A stretch of 64,000 nt of DNA, taken from NCBI RefSeq assembly GCF_020520425.1, contig NC_079487.1:133322385-133386384 (forward strand), given 5' to 3'. Position 1 is the stretch's first letter. Each line of letters opens with the position of its first letter. Shown here one piece after another: positions 9,512-22,300 of the stretch. This DNA comes from Spinacia oleracea. Lineage: Eukaryota; Streptophyta; Magnoliopsida; Caryophyllales; Amaranthaceae. The translations under genes were made by a program, and so were the position numbers. The notes beneath the pieces are model-generated. The model ran no database searches and was not told where the DNA came from. It saw only the letters and a list, made by a program, of their open reading frames with translations.

Positions 9512-12500
9512 ATGTGTCCTGTTGAGGGAAACCAGAAATCTAATCATACTAATGGCAATGGTGTTACAACCAATGGTAATTGCAGTGGCGGCGGCAACAA
9601 CGACGTTTTCATTAGCGTCGACCGGTGAGTCTCGATCTTCTTTGCTTCTATTCCGTTTTTTTTCCCGTTACAGTAACACCACGTACATGCACGAGATAAA
9701 AGTAGAAAAAGAAACAAATCTTTTTTATTTAATTCTCTATTGTCTTGCTATAGCTAGTACCACGTCATCTGTATGTTAGTGTAACAAAAAAAATTGAGTA
9801 ATTTCAGTGTTCGTTATGTTTTAATTTTAGCGATGTGTTATTTTTATTAAATGAGCGAATTTTCCCCTCTAACTTTAAAAGTTTAAAATAAATTAGAACG
9901 GATGAAAATAGTGATCATGCATGCATGCATCAAAGTATATGCTATCGACCACTTTCATTATATTATTCAGAAATAAAAAAATTCCGTTACATGCATAAAA
10001 TATTTTAATTCGGTAAACAAAAAAAAAGTACTTATATACTAAAATTTATCATATGTTCATTGCTTTAATTAATTTTATTACTCCTAATAACACATTCAAT
10101 ATGCTTTATTTTATTTCCCTCAAAAAAAAAATATGCTTTATTTTAATTTAATTTTTATTTCGGACGATGCAGAGGTGATCCAAAGATGTACTACACATTT
10201 TGGAAGAATGTGGACGATAAGTGCACGGTGACAATTAAGGCGTCGGAGCTTATGAGTTACTTTGCCGATCTTGACCAGGGCGGCGTCTTCTACCAGCTGC
10301 CGGAGTTCAGCGCCGCCGTGCACCAGGTGCACCGCGTGGTGGGGAACGCCGTGACTGAAGGACGGTATATCATCGGAGGAACAGGATCATCTCAATTGTT
10401 CACCGTTGCCCTTCGTGCCTTGGCCTCAACCGTGAACAACACTAACACAGATAATAATCTTAAGAAGAAAAGGCAAATACCAGTTGTTTGTGCTGAGCCC
10501 TTTTACTCGGTAACTTTTTTTCCCTTTCATTTTTTTTGCATATTAAAATTAGACAACACTTACCCTTTGTTCTATTCACCTGGTCTAGTCTGAATTTTCT
10601 TAGTTTCTGATCAATTATGTTCTTGTTGGTTTGAATGTTTTCTGTGAGTGCTTAATGCCTTTTTGCTTTAATTTTCCGGTCTAATTTGCTCTTATTTGTA
10701 TGGTCTTATTTTATACTTTTTTCTGGTCCAATTTTTGTGTATTTTACACTATTTACATATTCTATTTTCACTATTTTTGGTGATTTAAATATAAGATAAA
10801 ATATAATCATGTAGGACTGATAGATTCGTCTCAATTTGTATTTTTAAAATATTAACTTTTTATAATTTTTGCTTAAAGAGAATTAAAGATAATAATGATT
10901 AAAGTTGTGCATAGCCATACGTGAAAATGGAAAACGTTGCAAATATTAAAAATCGGAAGAAATATACGATAAGAATAAGGTATTCTAGTCGTGATTTTTC
11001 TGGTGTGGTCTAATATACTTGTACTCCGTAACTCCGTGTGTTACTGAAGATGAAATTGCTACCTACATATTGAACGATCGATAGATAATTATATAGATGA
11101 TGGTACTCCTAATCTCTTGTATGTTGCATGCACACAACATGCAATCGATTGGATTTCACTTCTAAGTAGCGGGGAAGTAAAATAGTTTTGCGGCGATAAT
11201 TGATTTTAGGGGGATTCGAACTTACAATCTGTGTGTTCGGGGTGGGAGTACTTAATTAGCGGTCATCTCTTAATTAATAATATTTTTATTATTTCTCAAT
11301 CAATGCTTTATTAAATTAGCATGATATGTCAAATAATGAAGTGGCTAATAATTAATAAGTTAAATTAATTAAATGGAAGCGAGAATAAAGGCTGTGTGGA
11401 AGGTTAGAAATGAATTGAGTGACTTGTTTTACATGTTACAATCCGTGTCTGTTGCTGGTGTCTTTGCTCACTTTATTCTAAACATTTGCATGTAACATGT
11501 TTCAATTTCTTCCAACTTAATTATTTGTTCCAAATATGGAAAAAGAAAATAAAAAGAAATAAAATATTATATTACTTTTATATAACTTAATTTTGCAATT
11601 ATTCTACTCCCACTACAAAAATTTGTATATTTATGACAACCTAATAACGACGGGTCAAAAATCCCGTCACAAAAGCCTTTTGCGACGGGGCTAACAACCC
11701 AACAAAGACGGGAACAACCGTCGCAAATGTCTTTTATGACGGGTTAACGACGAGATTTTCCATTTACGACAGCCCCCTTTTATGACGGGTCCGCGACAGG
11801 AAATCCTGTCGTTAATCAACGATCATTGGCCTTTAGCGACGGGATTTCCCGTCGTTAATGGTACAATTTCTTGTAGTGTCCATATAGAAATTAGTACGTA
11901 CTTTAGAATTTCATTAATTCTTCTTTTCGAAAAACACTCTTATTTAAAGGTGATTACATCGGATTAAAAGTTAACTCAAAATGAAGTTACCTCGTTATCT
12001 ATTTTCTAGTGATAAAATTTTCATTTTAATAAAAATTACTTAATTATTCAAAATCTCTAATAATGTATAAAGGTAACAATTTAATGCTTTAAAATGTTTA
12101 TCCATCATTTTTTTTGCAAAACATAAAAGTTAATCAAACATATTAATTTACAAAACACTCAGTAAAAATGATTCCGATATATAATAAATTTATTGTATAC
12201 CACATGCGGCGTGCATAAACTTTTGTTCGAAAAATATTCACCATATATGATGCTAACGGATTCATTCACATGAATCACATCCGACTTTATTTTTAATCTC
12301 TTTAACAAAAGACCTAGAATTAAAAATGTGAATGGGGAATAATTTTTTTTGTAACCTTTATTACTAATCACCGTCTTTGCACTTTAATTGCTTGTCCATG
12401 ACCAAGATTTTTTTTAATGAGGAAAAGTTATCAAATTTTAAGAATCTAATTCTAATGTCAAGTGCTTGGCAAAGCAATATAATTTAGTTGGCTACTACTA

Positions 12501-15020
12501 TACATAGTATGACAATGATTATTAAAATTATATACGGAGATGTATATACTAATGAGATGTGGCTTAGTGGTTAAAATTGAACGTTTGTATACAATAGATT
12601 ACAACCTTATAGGTTTGAATCTCTATCCTTGATTTGTACTCCGTAATTGATATTGTCCTTGTGGCTCATTTACAACAGGGAAAAAAAAAACCAATGACAT
12701 ACATGTTTAAGGATGGTTTGTCTATAAGAAAACATTTATGTCTAAAATTATATTGAAGCTTTAATTTGATGAAAGAGTATTAATTATGAAAAGTTTACTT
12801 TTAAAAAAAACACATGCAAATTTGGATGCATGCTCTTCATTTGAACAAACATGAGCACATGATCATGTGTGCAATTAGACGAAGCATTGATGGTCCTCAT
12901 GTTAAACTGCCTGTTCTTCTTTATTTCATATTCCTTTCCAATTTATGTTAACCATTTTGATAAGTTTTCTCTTAATTGAGGTTTTTCTATTTTTTTTCAT
13001 GCATAAAGAACCATAGTAAATTAATAATCAGTCACACGACATCTACTGATCAACTAGGGTATCTTAGCTATATTTTTTTACTGAATTGAGCCTAGTTATT
13101 TTTCTTTTTAATCGAACAACACTAACGTTAGTTAATTTAAAGTTTTTACTATGATTATTAGTATATTGTTGACCTGTTGTACCTTATTTCCGGGTGCATA
13201 TATTGGCAGTGCTACCAAGAAGCATTAGAGGAAGAGAAATCGGAGATATACAAATGGCAAGGGGATGCCAAAACCTTCGACGAGGAAGGCCCTTACGTTG
13301 AGGTGGTGACAACACCGAACAACCCCGACGGTAGCATCCGCGAGCCGGTGGTGAAGAAGGAAGGTGGGTTGGTGATATGTGACCTTGCTTACTATTGGCC
13401 TCAATACACACCCATCACTACCCCTGCTGATTATGATGTTATGTTGTTCACCTTATCTAAGGCTACTGGCCATGCTGGTTCTCGTGTTGGGTAAGCATCT
13501 TCATTTTTTCTCTAATTTTATGAAAAACTCTCAATTTTCATTGTTAGATTATGCATTGCTATTGTTGTTACTTAAGTCCTTGTTTTGGTTACAAGTTGTT
13601 GTTTGTTAGCTGGTTTGAATAGTCGATTATATTAACTGGTTTGACTAGTTAATTGCAATAGTTGATTTGACTAGCTGATGTTATTAGATTATGTATTGCA
13701 ATTGTTGTTACTACAGGTGGGTTTAGTTACAAGCTGTTGGTTGTTAGCTGGTTTGACTAGTTGATTGCATTAGTTGGTTTGACTTTTATTTATTTATTTA
13801 CTGCATTAGCTAGTTTGACTAGCCGATTGCATTACCTGATTTGACTAACTGGTTGTATCATTATATTGCATTACGCATTGGCATTTGTTGTTACTATGTC
13901 GTGTGTGGTTACAAACTATTGGTTGTTAGCTAGTTTTACTAGTTGATCGCATTAGCTGATTTACTAGTTGATTGCATTAGCTGGTTTGACTCGCTGGTTG
14001 TATCATTAAATTATGCATTGCATTGTTTCATATTGAGTACTATTGTACTACAAATGATTTCTACACATTATGTAGTATGGCATGAAACTTTTATGAGGGA
14101 TTATTATATGGGATACAAACTAAAATTTTGATTATTGTGATCATTGTTTTGAAGATGGGCGATTGTGAAGGACAAAGAAATTGCAATGAGGATGATAAAG
14201 CTAATGTCATTAATCACCATAGGAACTTGTCATGAAGGGCAACTTCGAGCAACAAAGATACTCGAGTTTGTTGCTGATAGCTATGCGCCCCTTGAGAATG
14301 GTAAACTCAATTCCAATGGTAATGCTCATGTGGTTGAACAACCCTCAGAGAAGTTCTTCGAATTCAGCCACCGTGTGTTGGCTGATCGATGGAAGAGGCT
14401 AAGAGCTGTCGTCAAGCGTTGTGGTGTCTTCAACCTGCCTGAGTACTCCCCTGAGTATTGCAATTTCATGAACAAGAACATTCATCCCAATCCAGGTATA
14501 TATCTTCATAAACACCGAAAACTCAAAACCAGACCTGATCATCACGAGCCCGACACAAAAACTAGCGGGTTTGGGCAGATTTTTTTAGGCCCGATCCTAC
14601 CCCGTCCGATTTTTAATTTTTTGGGTAGGTTCTGGGCAACTCAAAATTGCAATTTTAATTCTAAATTTGCCCCGTCCAAAATGACCTAAAAGCCCGCTAT
14701 TTTGGCCCAAAATAACGGGTTGTGGGTAGAAAAAGAACAACATGACCCGCAATTCGATCAGGTCTATTCAAAACTGACAATGATATCGAACATTTTTTAT
14801 ATGTTTGATCGTATACTCGCGTCTTTTCTGGATTGCAGCATATGCATGGATGGAGCTTAAGAATGGGGAAGATGCGGAAAAACTGATGAATGAGCTGAAG
14901 ATCCAAACAAGGGGAGGACCGAGATTTGGAGTGTCTTCAAAGTACACTAGGGTTAGCATGATGGAGTGTGATGACACCTTCAACCAGCTCTTGGACAGGC
15001 TCTCTACTCTCGAGTCTTGA
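9512..15020 (+). CDS. TAA1: L-tryptophan--pyruvate aminotransferase, TAA1/TAR type (auxin biosynthesis)
   Basis: Exons: 9512-9624, 10173-10509, 13210-13490, 14155-14495, 14839-15020, giving 417 aa with all junctions in frame. The family converts tryptophan to indole-3-pyruvate, the first step of the main auxin route, in the cytosol or at the ER. Visible marks are [10 protein letters not shown] (39-48), [45 protein letters not shown] and the PLP-lysine block [12 protein letters not shown] (Lys234); RVSM near the end carries the conserved Arg. There is no signal peptide, EGF-like domain or membrane segment, so it is closer to TAA1/TAR1 than to TAR2 or alliinase. The Asn/Gly-rich head (residues 5-30) is not conserved. 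Oddity: where TAA1 has GVSKESQ this protein has GTCHEGQ (267-273). Introns 2, 3 and 4 hold a CACTA MITE, a minisatellite and a GC-rich MITE. Identity is firm; whether it is TAA1 or TAR1 is not. Confidence 0.93.
11190..11280 (-). mobile_element. SINE-like scrap in TAR intron 2
   Basis: On the minus strand AGTTCGAATCCCCCT is close to a pol III B box. The rest is too worn to bound. Confidence 0.3.
11611..11878 (+). mobile_element. CACTA-type MITE in intron 2 of the TAR gene
   Basis: 268 bp, starting CACTACAAAAATTTG and ending CAATTTCTTGTAGTG, with TCC duplicated on both sides (11608-11610 and 11879-11881). Same orientation and same internal order of ACGACGGG words as the copy at 8941-9219. Confidence 0.9.
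12557..12690 (+). mobile_element. Degenerate tRNA-derived SINE in TAR intron 2
   Basis: GTGGCTTAGTGGTTAAAATT resembles an A box, GGTTTGAATCTC a B box about 40 bp on, and an A-run (12680-12690) closes the block. No convincing target-site duplication. Confidence 0.45.
13545..14025. repeat. Minisatellite with higher-order structure in TAR intron 3
   Basis: Units of about 26-27 bp like TAGCTGGTTTGACTAGTTGA + TTGCAT repeat with variation. Larger blocks, each opening GGTTACAARYTRTTG and TTGTTAGCTGG, start near 13588, 13727 and 13909. Uninterrupted runs alternate with AT-rich spacers. Confidence 0.8.
14519..14780. mobile_element. GC-rich MITE-like element in TAR intron 4
   Basis: The ends pair loosely (ACTCAAAACCAGACCTGATC against GATCAGGTCTATTCAAAACT). 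The inside is rich in GCCCG and CGGGTT words, unlike the AT-rich intron around it. A decayed relative lies at 6120-6360. Probably hAT-related; no target duplication found. Confidence 0.5.
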
Positions 15021-16333
15021 GTAGACAAGTAATATTATACCATATATAAATAAAGCGAACTTAAGATTTAAAAAAAGAAAAAAGTATAGGAAATGTTTAC
15101 AATGACTACAGTTTGTTTTGTAGGCATGAGATTAAAAAGATTTGCACTTCTAAAATAAAGGGTGCATTTTTTTTTTTTCATTGGTAAAAGTTTTTGTGAT
15201 TGTAGTCATTGTAAAGTAGTGGTAGAAGTATGATCATCCTGCTATAGCGGTGATGTTTGGTTTTGTCATGGTGGCTTCGTAAGTTCGTATGGTGCTATTT
15301 GTTGTAAGACTTAAAAGTGTTTTTTGTCTAAGTTTTGTTGTGTTTTTCGATCATTTTCTTTAAATAAATAACGCAAGAAAGGCAATTTTGCGAACAATTC
15401 ATGTTGTCCTTGTAAAACGTAAGGACATAATGACTTCAATTGCTTGTTGGTTCAGTAATGATTGAGACTGAACTTGGTAGGGAAAATCCGTGTTCGATCC
15501 CCCGCAACAACAATTGGGAAGCGTCTGGAACCTAACCACACAGAACTCGACCCGAATCTGGATTAGCCCTAAGGGCGTGCTAACACCAAAAAAATAATGA
15601 CTTTCAGATTCTAGTTAAGTTCTTCACCCTCATAGAATTATAGGCTCTTCACCCTCAAAGTTAAGGTTACATTACATCTAGCACTTTACTCTCAAAGGAA
15701 GAGAATGCTTTCAAAAAAGTAGGAGTAATGTTGATGTTGATATAAAAAACCCAATCTCAAGGAAAAAACCCATCATGTAACAGCCAACACTCACTATTAC
15801 TCGTTAACTTAGAATACGAGTGCAATAACATTTGCCAAACACAAATGCAAGAACTATCTCTACAATTTGTGCACAGAACCTTGAATAACTGTTACAGATC
15901 TGACGTTGAAACGGAATCTTTGAATCGGGAGGAATATTTGCTTCACATAATTTCAAAGTATTGATCTACTAAAATCTTAATCAACACAACCAAAAGGTAG
16001 ACAATTAGATAGAATTACAAATTTCATAACACAGTCACAATCTTCACATCAGTGAAGGAAAATTCTGCACAAGAACTAGCAAAAGATCAAAAACATAATG
16101 ATACCTGCGGAGGCTGTTCTTCACAATCATTAACTCTCAAGTGTATGGAATAAAGATAATGAAAAGTCAGATTCATCAACTCGAGAAGGAGATTATGCCC
16201 ACAAGAGACTGTGCTCGGCCAATAATAAGAAAACCAAAGTTGCTTCATGCTTCGTTTGTGTGCAACTCTCCAGATTTTGTCCCAAAATATAACAAATGAA
16301 AAAAACCGTATAGCTTTTGGATCACCGGTTCAG
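15021..16333. other. Space between the TAR and AP-1 mu stop codons (convergent genes)
   Basis: It holds the two 3' UTRs, which face each other, and one SINE (15437-15593). ATAAATAAAG near 15045 could serve as the TAR poly(A) signal. Nothing else is recognisable. Confidence 0.6.
15437..15593 (+). mobile_element. tRNA-derived SINE with 10-bp target-site duplication
   Basis: The block has an A box (TTGGTTCAGTAATG), a B box (TGTTCGATCCC, about 15491-15501), a body running CAACAACAATTGGGAAGCG...GATTAGCCCTAAGGG and a short A-tail. ATAATGACTT is duplicated at 15427-15436 and 15594-15603. It resembles SINEs I recall from Amaranthaceae. The exact duplication suggests a fairly recent insertion. Confidence 0.88.
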
Positions 16334-19300
16334 TCACATTAACCTCAGCTCATATTCGCCAGCCATTGTTATGTACCTCACCCATGGAAGAGCCTGATAT
16401 CCACTCTTTTCAATGATTTTAAGATAACGAACCTGCAGATTGAATATTACAGATTAATAGTCATCACAACTGTTTTGAGCTCAAAGAACAATTAGCAGAG
16501 CTAATAAAGAAATAAAACTGCACACCAAACAAGGAAGTATAACAGACAATAGGACTGAATACAGTAATCAAAACTGACAATAGGACTGAATACAGTAATC
16601 AAAACTGACAGTAGGAAATACAGTAAAAAAACCAGACAAAAAAAACAAAAAAAAAAGAAGGGCCAAATTAGTCAGAAAATGGAAATTAATTCTAACACTG
16701 AAGATATAAACCCTAAAAATTCAAGAGATCAGCCAATTCAGAAATTAACAAACAGCAACATGCAGGGATAGAGTTATAGACCATGGACATCTAGTTCTGG
16801 TTAGTGGTTACTACAAGATAAGGTAACAATATTACTCTTATGAAGACGACCAGATATTAATCATAATATCCACTTACCAGGATTAAGAACACTATTTTTG
16901 ACTGGAACAAATATCTGGTTTCCATCTTATAGTTGGCTATCTACACCCAACCCTTACCAGGATTGTGAAGAACACTATTTTTGACTTTGGCTTCTCGAAT
17001 ATTGAACTAACTTGTCCTCTTACTTTTCTCCGGGATACACCAAAGTTTATACTTTGTACTTGTATTTCATATGGAGATATGGATACTTGAGCACTTGGGA
17101 TGGATTCACAGAGAATACATAGCGGACCTTTTTGGAAAGAGCGCGAAACTATCTATCACAAAGAGCAACTAAACAGTATACATGATCAACAATAAGGTTA
17201 ACCATCAAGTATGAAAATATCTGGTTTCCATCTTATAGTTGGCTGGCTATCTACACCCAACCCTTGATGGGATATGCACTTCTCTATCATTCATTAGTAT
17301 ATTTGCCTAAGCAACAGACATCCATTTATTTATCATAATTACATGTCAGTTCAGTTCCACAAACAAGCTCTTTCATCCCCAGTGGCACCATTACAACTTT
17401 TACAATGCTGCTCATAAAAAATCACTTGGCTTTAACTAGGCATGTAAGAACAAAGACATGACCAGAGACCCAACCCTAAAACTGACATGAAAGAAGGGTT
17501 TGAACAGCATTTCCTTTACTGAAACCCGCGAGTACCCAAACCCTAACTATCTACAAATTCTTGAGTCAGGGTGGATTGCATTGCAGGATGTAGTTGTGTG
17601 GAAGGGCATTTTGATTTTCTAGAGTTAGATGAAGTAACTTATGCTGGTCTAGAGTATTTTGTTTTAAAATGACGTTGATCTTCTCACATAAGTATGTTTT
17701 CTAATGTTGAAATTTGAATTAACTTGGTCAGTATGTGATATTTTGTCTCACGTTTGAATGTTTTACTTGCATTAAAAATGTGTAAAATGGTGTATCTAAG
17801 TCAGTTAAATTTCATTTGACGTTGATGAATGATGTCTTACAAGAAGCCAGCAATCATCTTACGACGTTTATTTTCATTTTTCAATGGTGTAGAATAGAAA
17901 TGGCTTTAATTGAACAAAAATAAGTCTAAGTCTCTAAGCGGTCATTTAACACAAAAATTTAATTTAGTTGAGTCAACCCGAAACCATAAACAAAAAATAT
18001 AACCTTCACCTAAAAGAGACCCAACTTGTAAACTTATCCAATCCCAGAAGTTCAGAACCCCAAAACTCTGAAAAGAACATAAAAGTTGGGACGTGACAGA
18101 GCTTGTTCCTAAAACATTTGCTTCTTCCTTTTCTTGCATATGCACTACAATTGCAATAGGAACTCAGATTCAAATCTAAGAAATTACTTTCGATTGTTCC
18201 TATTTTTCCATGCCACTTGAACAACTTCTTGCTTACCTGGCTGTTAACACTACAATGACAAACTAACTCTTCATCCTCTGTACAACTACAGCATGTACAA
18301 ACAATTTCCTACCAATAGGTGAACACACAACGACAAGAAGCCTTGATAGGAGTATAGGACCATTAGACTTCCAGATGATGTGGGGAACTCATTTTGGAAA
18401 TTGGGAAAGGTACAAACTTGAATGCGGGATCAAACCATAAGCTACATCAATCACTGATAAATCCAAATCCTAAGTCTAATCACTTTCATTGGCTTCTTTC
18501 TACAAAAATACTGATATACCAGTTACTGTTCCCAACTTCAATGCATATCATTGTACCACCAACAATTACCAGACTACTCTCCAGAAAAGAAACGGAACTA
18601 GTGCAAAGTTTTCTGACATTCTAAACATCAAAGTAACCATTACAGATGGCACTATTTTGTATGGGGTGGAGACACAGAAAGATGACCCAACAGAAACATA
18701 ATAGGACAAAAAATAACCAACAGAAGCCAATTCTGCACATTTAATTCTGGTTCCAGACACTGAACCAAATCGTCAAAATGAAACCTTACTATATACTCCC
18801 TCCGTCCCTTTTTATTTGCCCCATATTCCTCTTCTTTAGGGTGTCCCCTTGAGGTTGTTTTCCCGCCATACCCCCTCTCTCTCTCTCTCCCTTGCTCTCC
18901 CTCCCTCTCCCTCTTCCCCTCTCCCTCTCTCCTCAAGGGCCCACTTTATCAACTCGTGTGCACATTTTACACCGAATTCTTAATAAAGTTTTTTTTGGAT
19001 ATGGGGCAATCAAAAAGGGACGGAGGGAGTATGAGCCCAAAAAGAAAACAGAAAGAGAAAAGGTTTTTCAGATTCTAATAATCAGAAATTACTAGCTCAA
19101 TATTAATAGTGTATGGAGGGATTGATAATATTAGATACAGCAGTCCATCACTCTCAGTGATAATGTAATGACAGTTATTGTGGCAATGATACTATCACAA
19201 TAGCTACAGTGCTAGTTCATAAAAATTTAAAATATTGACAAATTGAACATAGACAATCATCCGTGATCAGGACGTAGAGAAGGAAATATAACTTATTACT

Positions 19301-22300
19301 AAGTTTTCTATTTGCCTAAGCATATCACTAGCCTAAACAAAAAAGACAGATATAGCAAAAGAAAATCCTACAGTAATACGTACTCTATTTTTATATTTCC
19401 CGATGTCTCCGTTTTAACCTAAAGACTAAAGATACTAATCACAACTCACAACTCACAAGCCAAGCAAAAGACATAGCAATTAGCAACTAAGAGCCAGACC
19501 ATGATGCAAGGAAAGGAATTACTGCATTTAAAAAGAAGCTCATAAGATTTAAACCTGGATTCCAGAAACTGTAAAATATGGGATTTCAAATTTCACTCGT
19601 ATAGGAGCTTTTCTTTCAGGAGTTGCCTCTTCGCTTGTGATGCTCGGAAGACTAAACTCTGCCCTCAACATGTATTCCTGAAAGTGTTCATTACAAAGAA
19701 TTCAAGGACAATTGACAGCATATTTACATGCAAATCCCTATTGGATTAGAGGTATGGCATAAAAAGGCAGCTTGATATCCCGACTTGTTACCTTGCCACC
19801 AGGGAAAGATTTTATCTTCCAGACTAAAGCATCCTTCTCAGGTGCATAAGCAGCAGACCCCATTGACGTGCGAATATTTGGATTGGTGGCATCGGCAGGC
19901 ACTGGCAGTTCAATCTCAACATTTGTCGCAGTGCTACAGAATTGGACCCGATAAGCAGAAAGCTTAGATAATGTACAGTTTACACTTAAACAGAGGGAAA
20001 AATAATGCAAAAGACATGACTGAGCAATAGATAAAACATTATTAAAGCCATACCTTCGCTCCTTAAACTGGCTTCTTGATTTCACTGTTATCTCAATACG
20101 ACTTCTGGAGTGCCTCTCAATCTGGGCTTCAACCCAAATCAGAGGCTTCACCTGAAGTAAAACAACATCCAAAATTCCAAATCATTATAAAAGAAGAAAG
20201 GATTATTATGTGATGTCTTCAGGGAAAAATGGAAAGTTGGCAGTGAACCTGAGTACTGAGCCTATATGTCATGAGATCAAAGGACCCATCTGGTGGTACA
20301 AATGATATGGTCCTATCATTTTCGAAACGGGCTAAACGTACACACCTATAGCAAAAGGGAAGCATGGTCAATAAATCAAGCAGATCATACCAAATATATT
20401 TCCAACCTACAGACTATCAACATAACAAATCACAAATAGCAGCAAATGTAGCTACTACAACTCAGCCTTAAACATACTGATGAAATTTGATGTCGTCCAG
20501 GTCGATAGCCTTGCCCTTAGTAGTTCGTCCTTGAGCCTCCAGTAATACTCTATCGTTCAGGCCTAGTTTACATTCAGGCATCCCACTGACATAAAGAACA
20601 CCAAATTTTAGTGTGTAACCACCGAGAGCTCAAATGGTAAAAAGAAGTTTTGAAATTCAAGGGTTAATCAATTAAATTCAATATTTTATACATTTTGCAC
20701 CAAAGGAGATGACACTCCTGGGTGTTTGTTACACTAAAAAGCTGGAGAGAAAATACAGAGTATCTTTAATATCATGGATGATAGATAAGCAGTATGGATA
20801 CTAACTTTACAATTAAAAAAGCAACGTTAGAGTTATAGAAAAATAAAAGCGATGCATCAAGAACCACACTTGTTAATAGTATAAATGCATGTGATACTAA
20901 CTGAACAAGAACTACAACCCCCCCCCCCCCCCCCCCTCCCACCATCCAAGAAAAAGAAAAAGGATCAGTTTCACAATCAACCACAAATGCGCACATGACA
21001 CACAGAAAAGAATCATTAATAAGCAGAACCTGTCATTATTTTCTCTTCCCTACATTTCCCCTGTTCTTGAAACCATAGCTTGGGCGCAAAACAGTGCATA
21101 AGCTACTTTTAGACTTTATAACATGAAATTGGATTCTGTCCGACTGCCAAATATTGATCAACCGACTTTCGAAGGGTGCAGTGTACTTCTCTGACTTGGA
21201 TTCTGTTTTGAATGATATTATGTCATTGTGTTCTCATTTTAATTCCATAAATTGGTCTCATGTAAGAAGGGACGGCAACACTTTGGCTCATCACCTTGCT
21301 AAGCTAGTTCCTTTTGGCGTCGAACAAATTTGGGAAAATCATTGTCCCCAAGAGATCGCCTCGTATGTAACATTGAACAATTCGTCCCTTGAATAATACA
21401 CTAGCTTACTTTTCCCCTCAAAAAAAAAGAAGTATTGACAGTTCGACGACTTTGATCTTATTTTAGTTCTGTAAACAAGAATCCCAGATTTTTACCCCAC
21501 CCCATCCTTTCCATCCAAAGAAGGGATGATTTAGTGATGCATTGTTGTAACATAATAAGGGCAATAAATCTGGGCTTATTTTGCTGAAGGAAAATAAGGC
21601 AAACAAAATGAAGGGCATTTAGTGCACCTCAAATATGTTCTCATCTTCAATGCCCCAACAACATCTGATCTAATGATTTGCCCATTGCTGTTTACAAGTA
21701 TATTGACACTCTCCACAACATCCAAGAATACCTGTAAAAAATAGGAGAAGTGCTTTAATGTTTCCGGGTTGACAAAGCTAATAAAAAAATAGAAACCCAA
21801 ACTCACCTCATTCTTCTTGTAAGATATTCCTTCACTACGCCATGAAACTGCATTTGTCACAGCCATAGGAGGCCTCTGTGTGACTTCCATCCTATAAGCA
21901 TCAGTTTTAATAAACTCACTCAGGATCTTTGCTTCTGTGAACTGAGGGTAACCGAAATCCATAATTTCGTCAAGTAACTCGTACTGCAGATGAGGCATAT
22001 TATCAGTGCATCAATCTCAACTTTACCAGTATCGTCTTAAGTAGAGAGAAAATACCTCTTACCACTACAACAAAGTTATCCCTTAGAGATTCCTCTTCTA
22101 GCTCTTCAAAATAATGCTTGAACACCTGCATAGGAAAGTCATTCCCAGATAAAGGATCAATTAAAGAGGGCAGATCTTTGACAAAGGAAAGATGGAAATC
22201 ATACAGGAACAGAAAGATGAACATGGAATATAAACCAATGTACAATGATTACCAATGGAGCTTACATCAACTACACGGTGAAGAAAGAGAATAAGACTAG

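Noticed and set aside
10138-10332. Minus-strand frame over TAA1 exon 2
   Set aside because: Shadow of the real exon; the plus-strand frame carries the family motifs.
13545-14025. CRISPR-like array of repeats in the TAA1 intron
   Set aside because: Units are imperfect, spacers are not unique, and the host is a plant nucleus; it is a minisatellite.
18652-18936. Arg/Glu/Gly-rich minus-strand frame
   Set aside because: Read through the CT microsatellite of a Stowaway MITE.
20918-20936. Poly-C run as a quadruplex regulatory site
   Set aside because: A single homopolymer run in an intron, with likely length error; no evidence of function.
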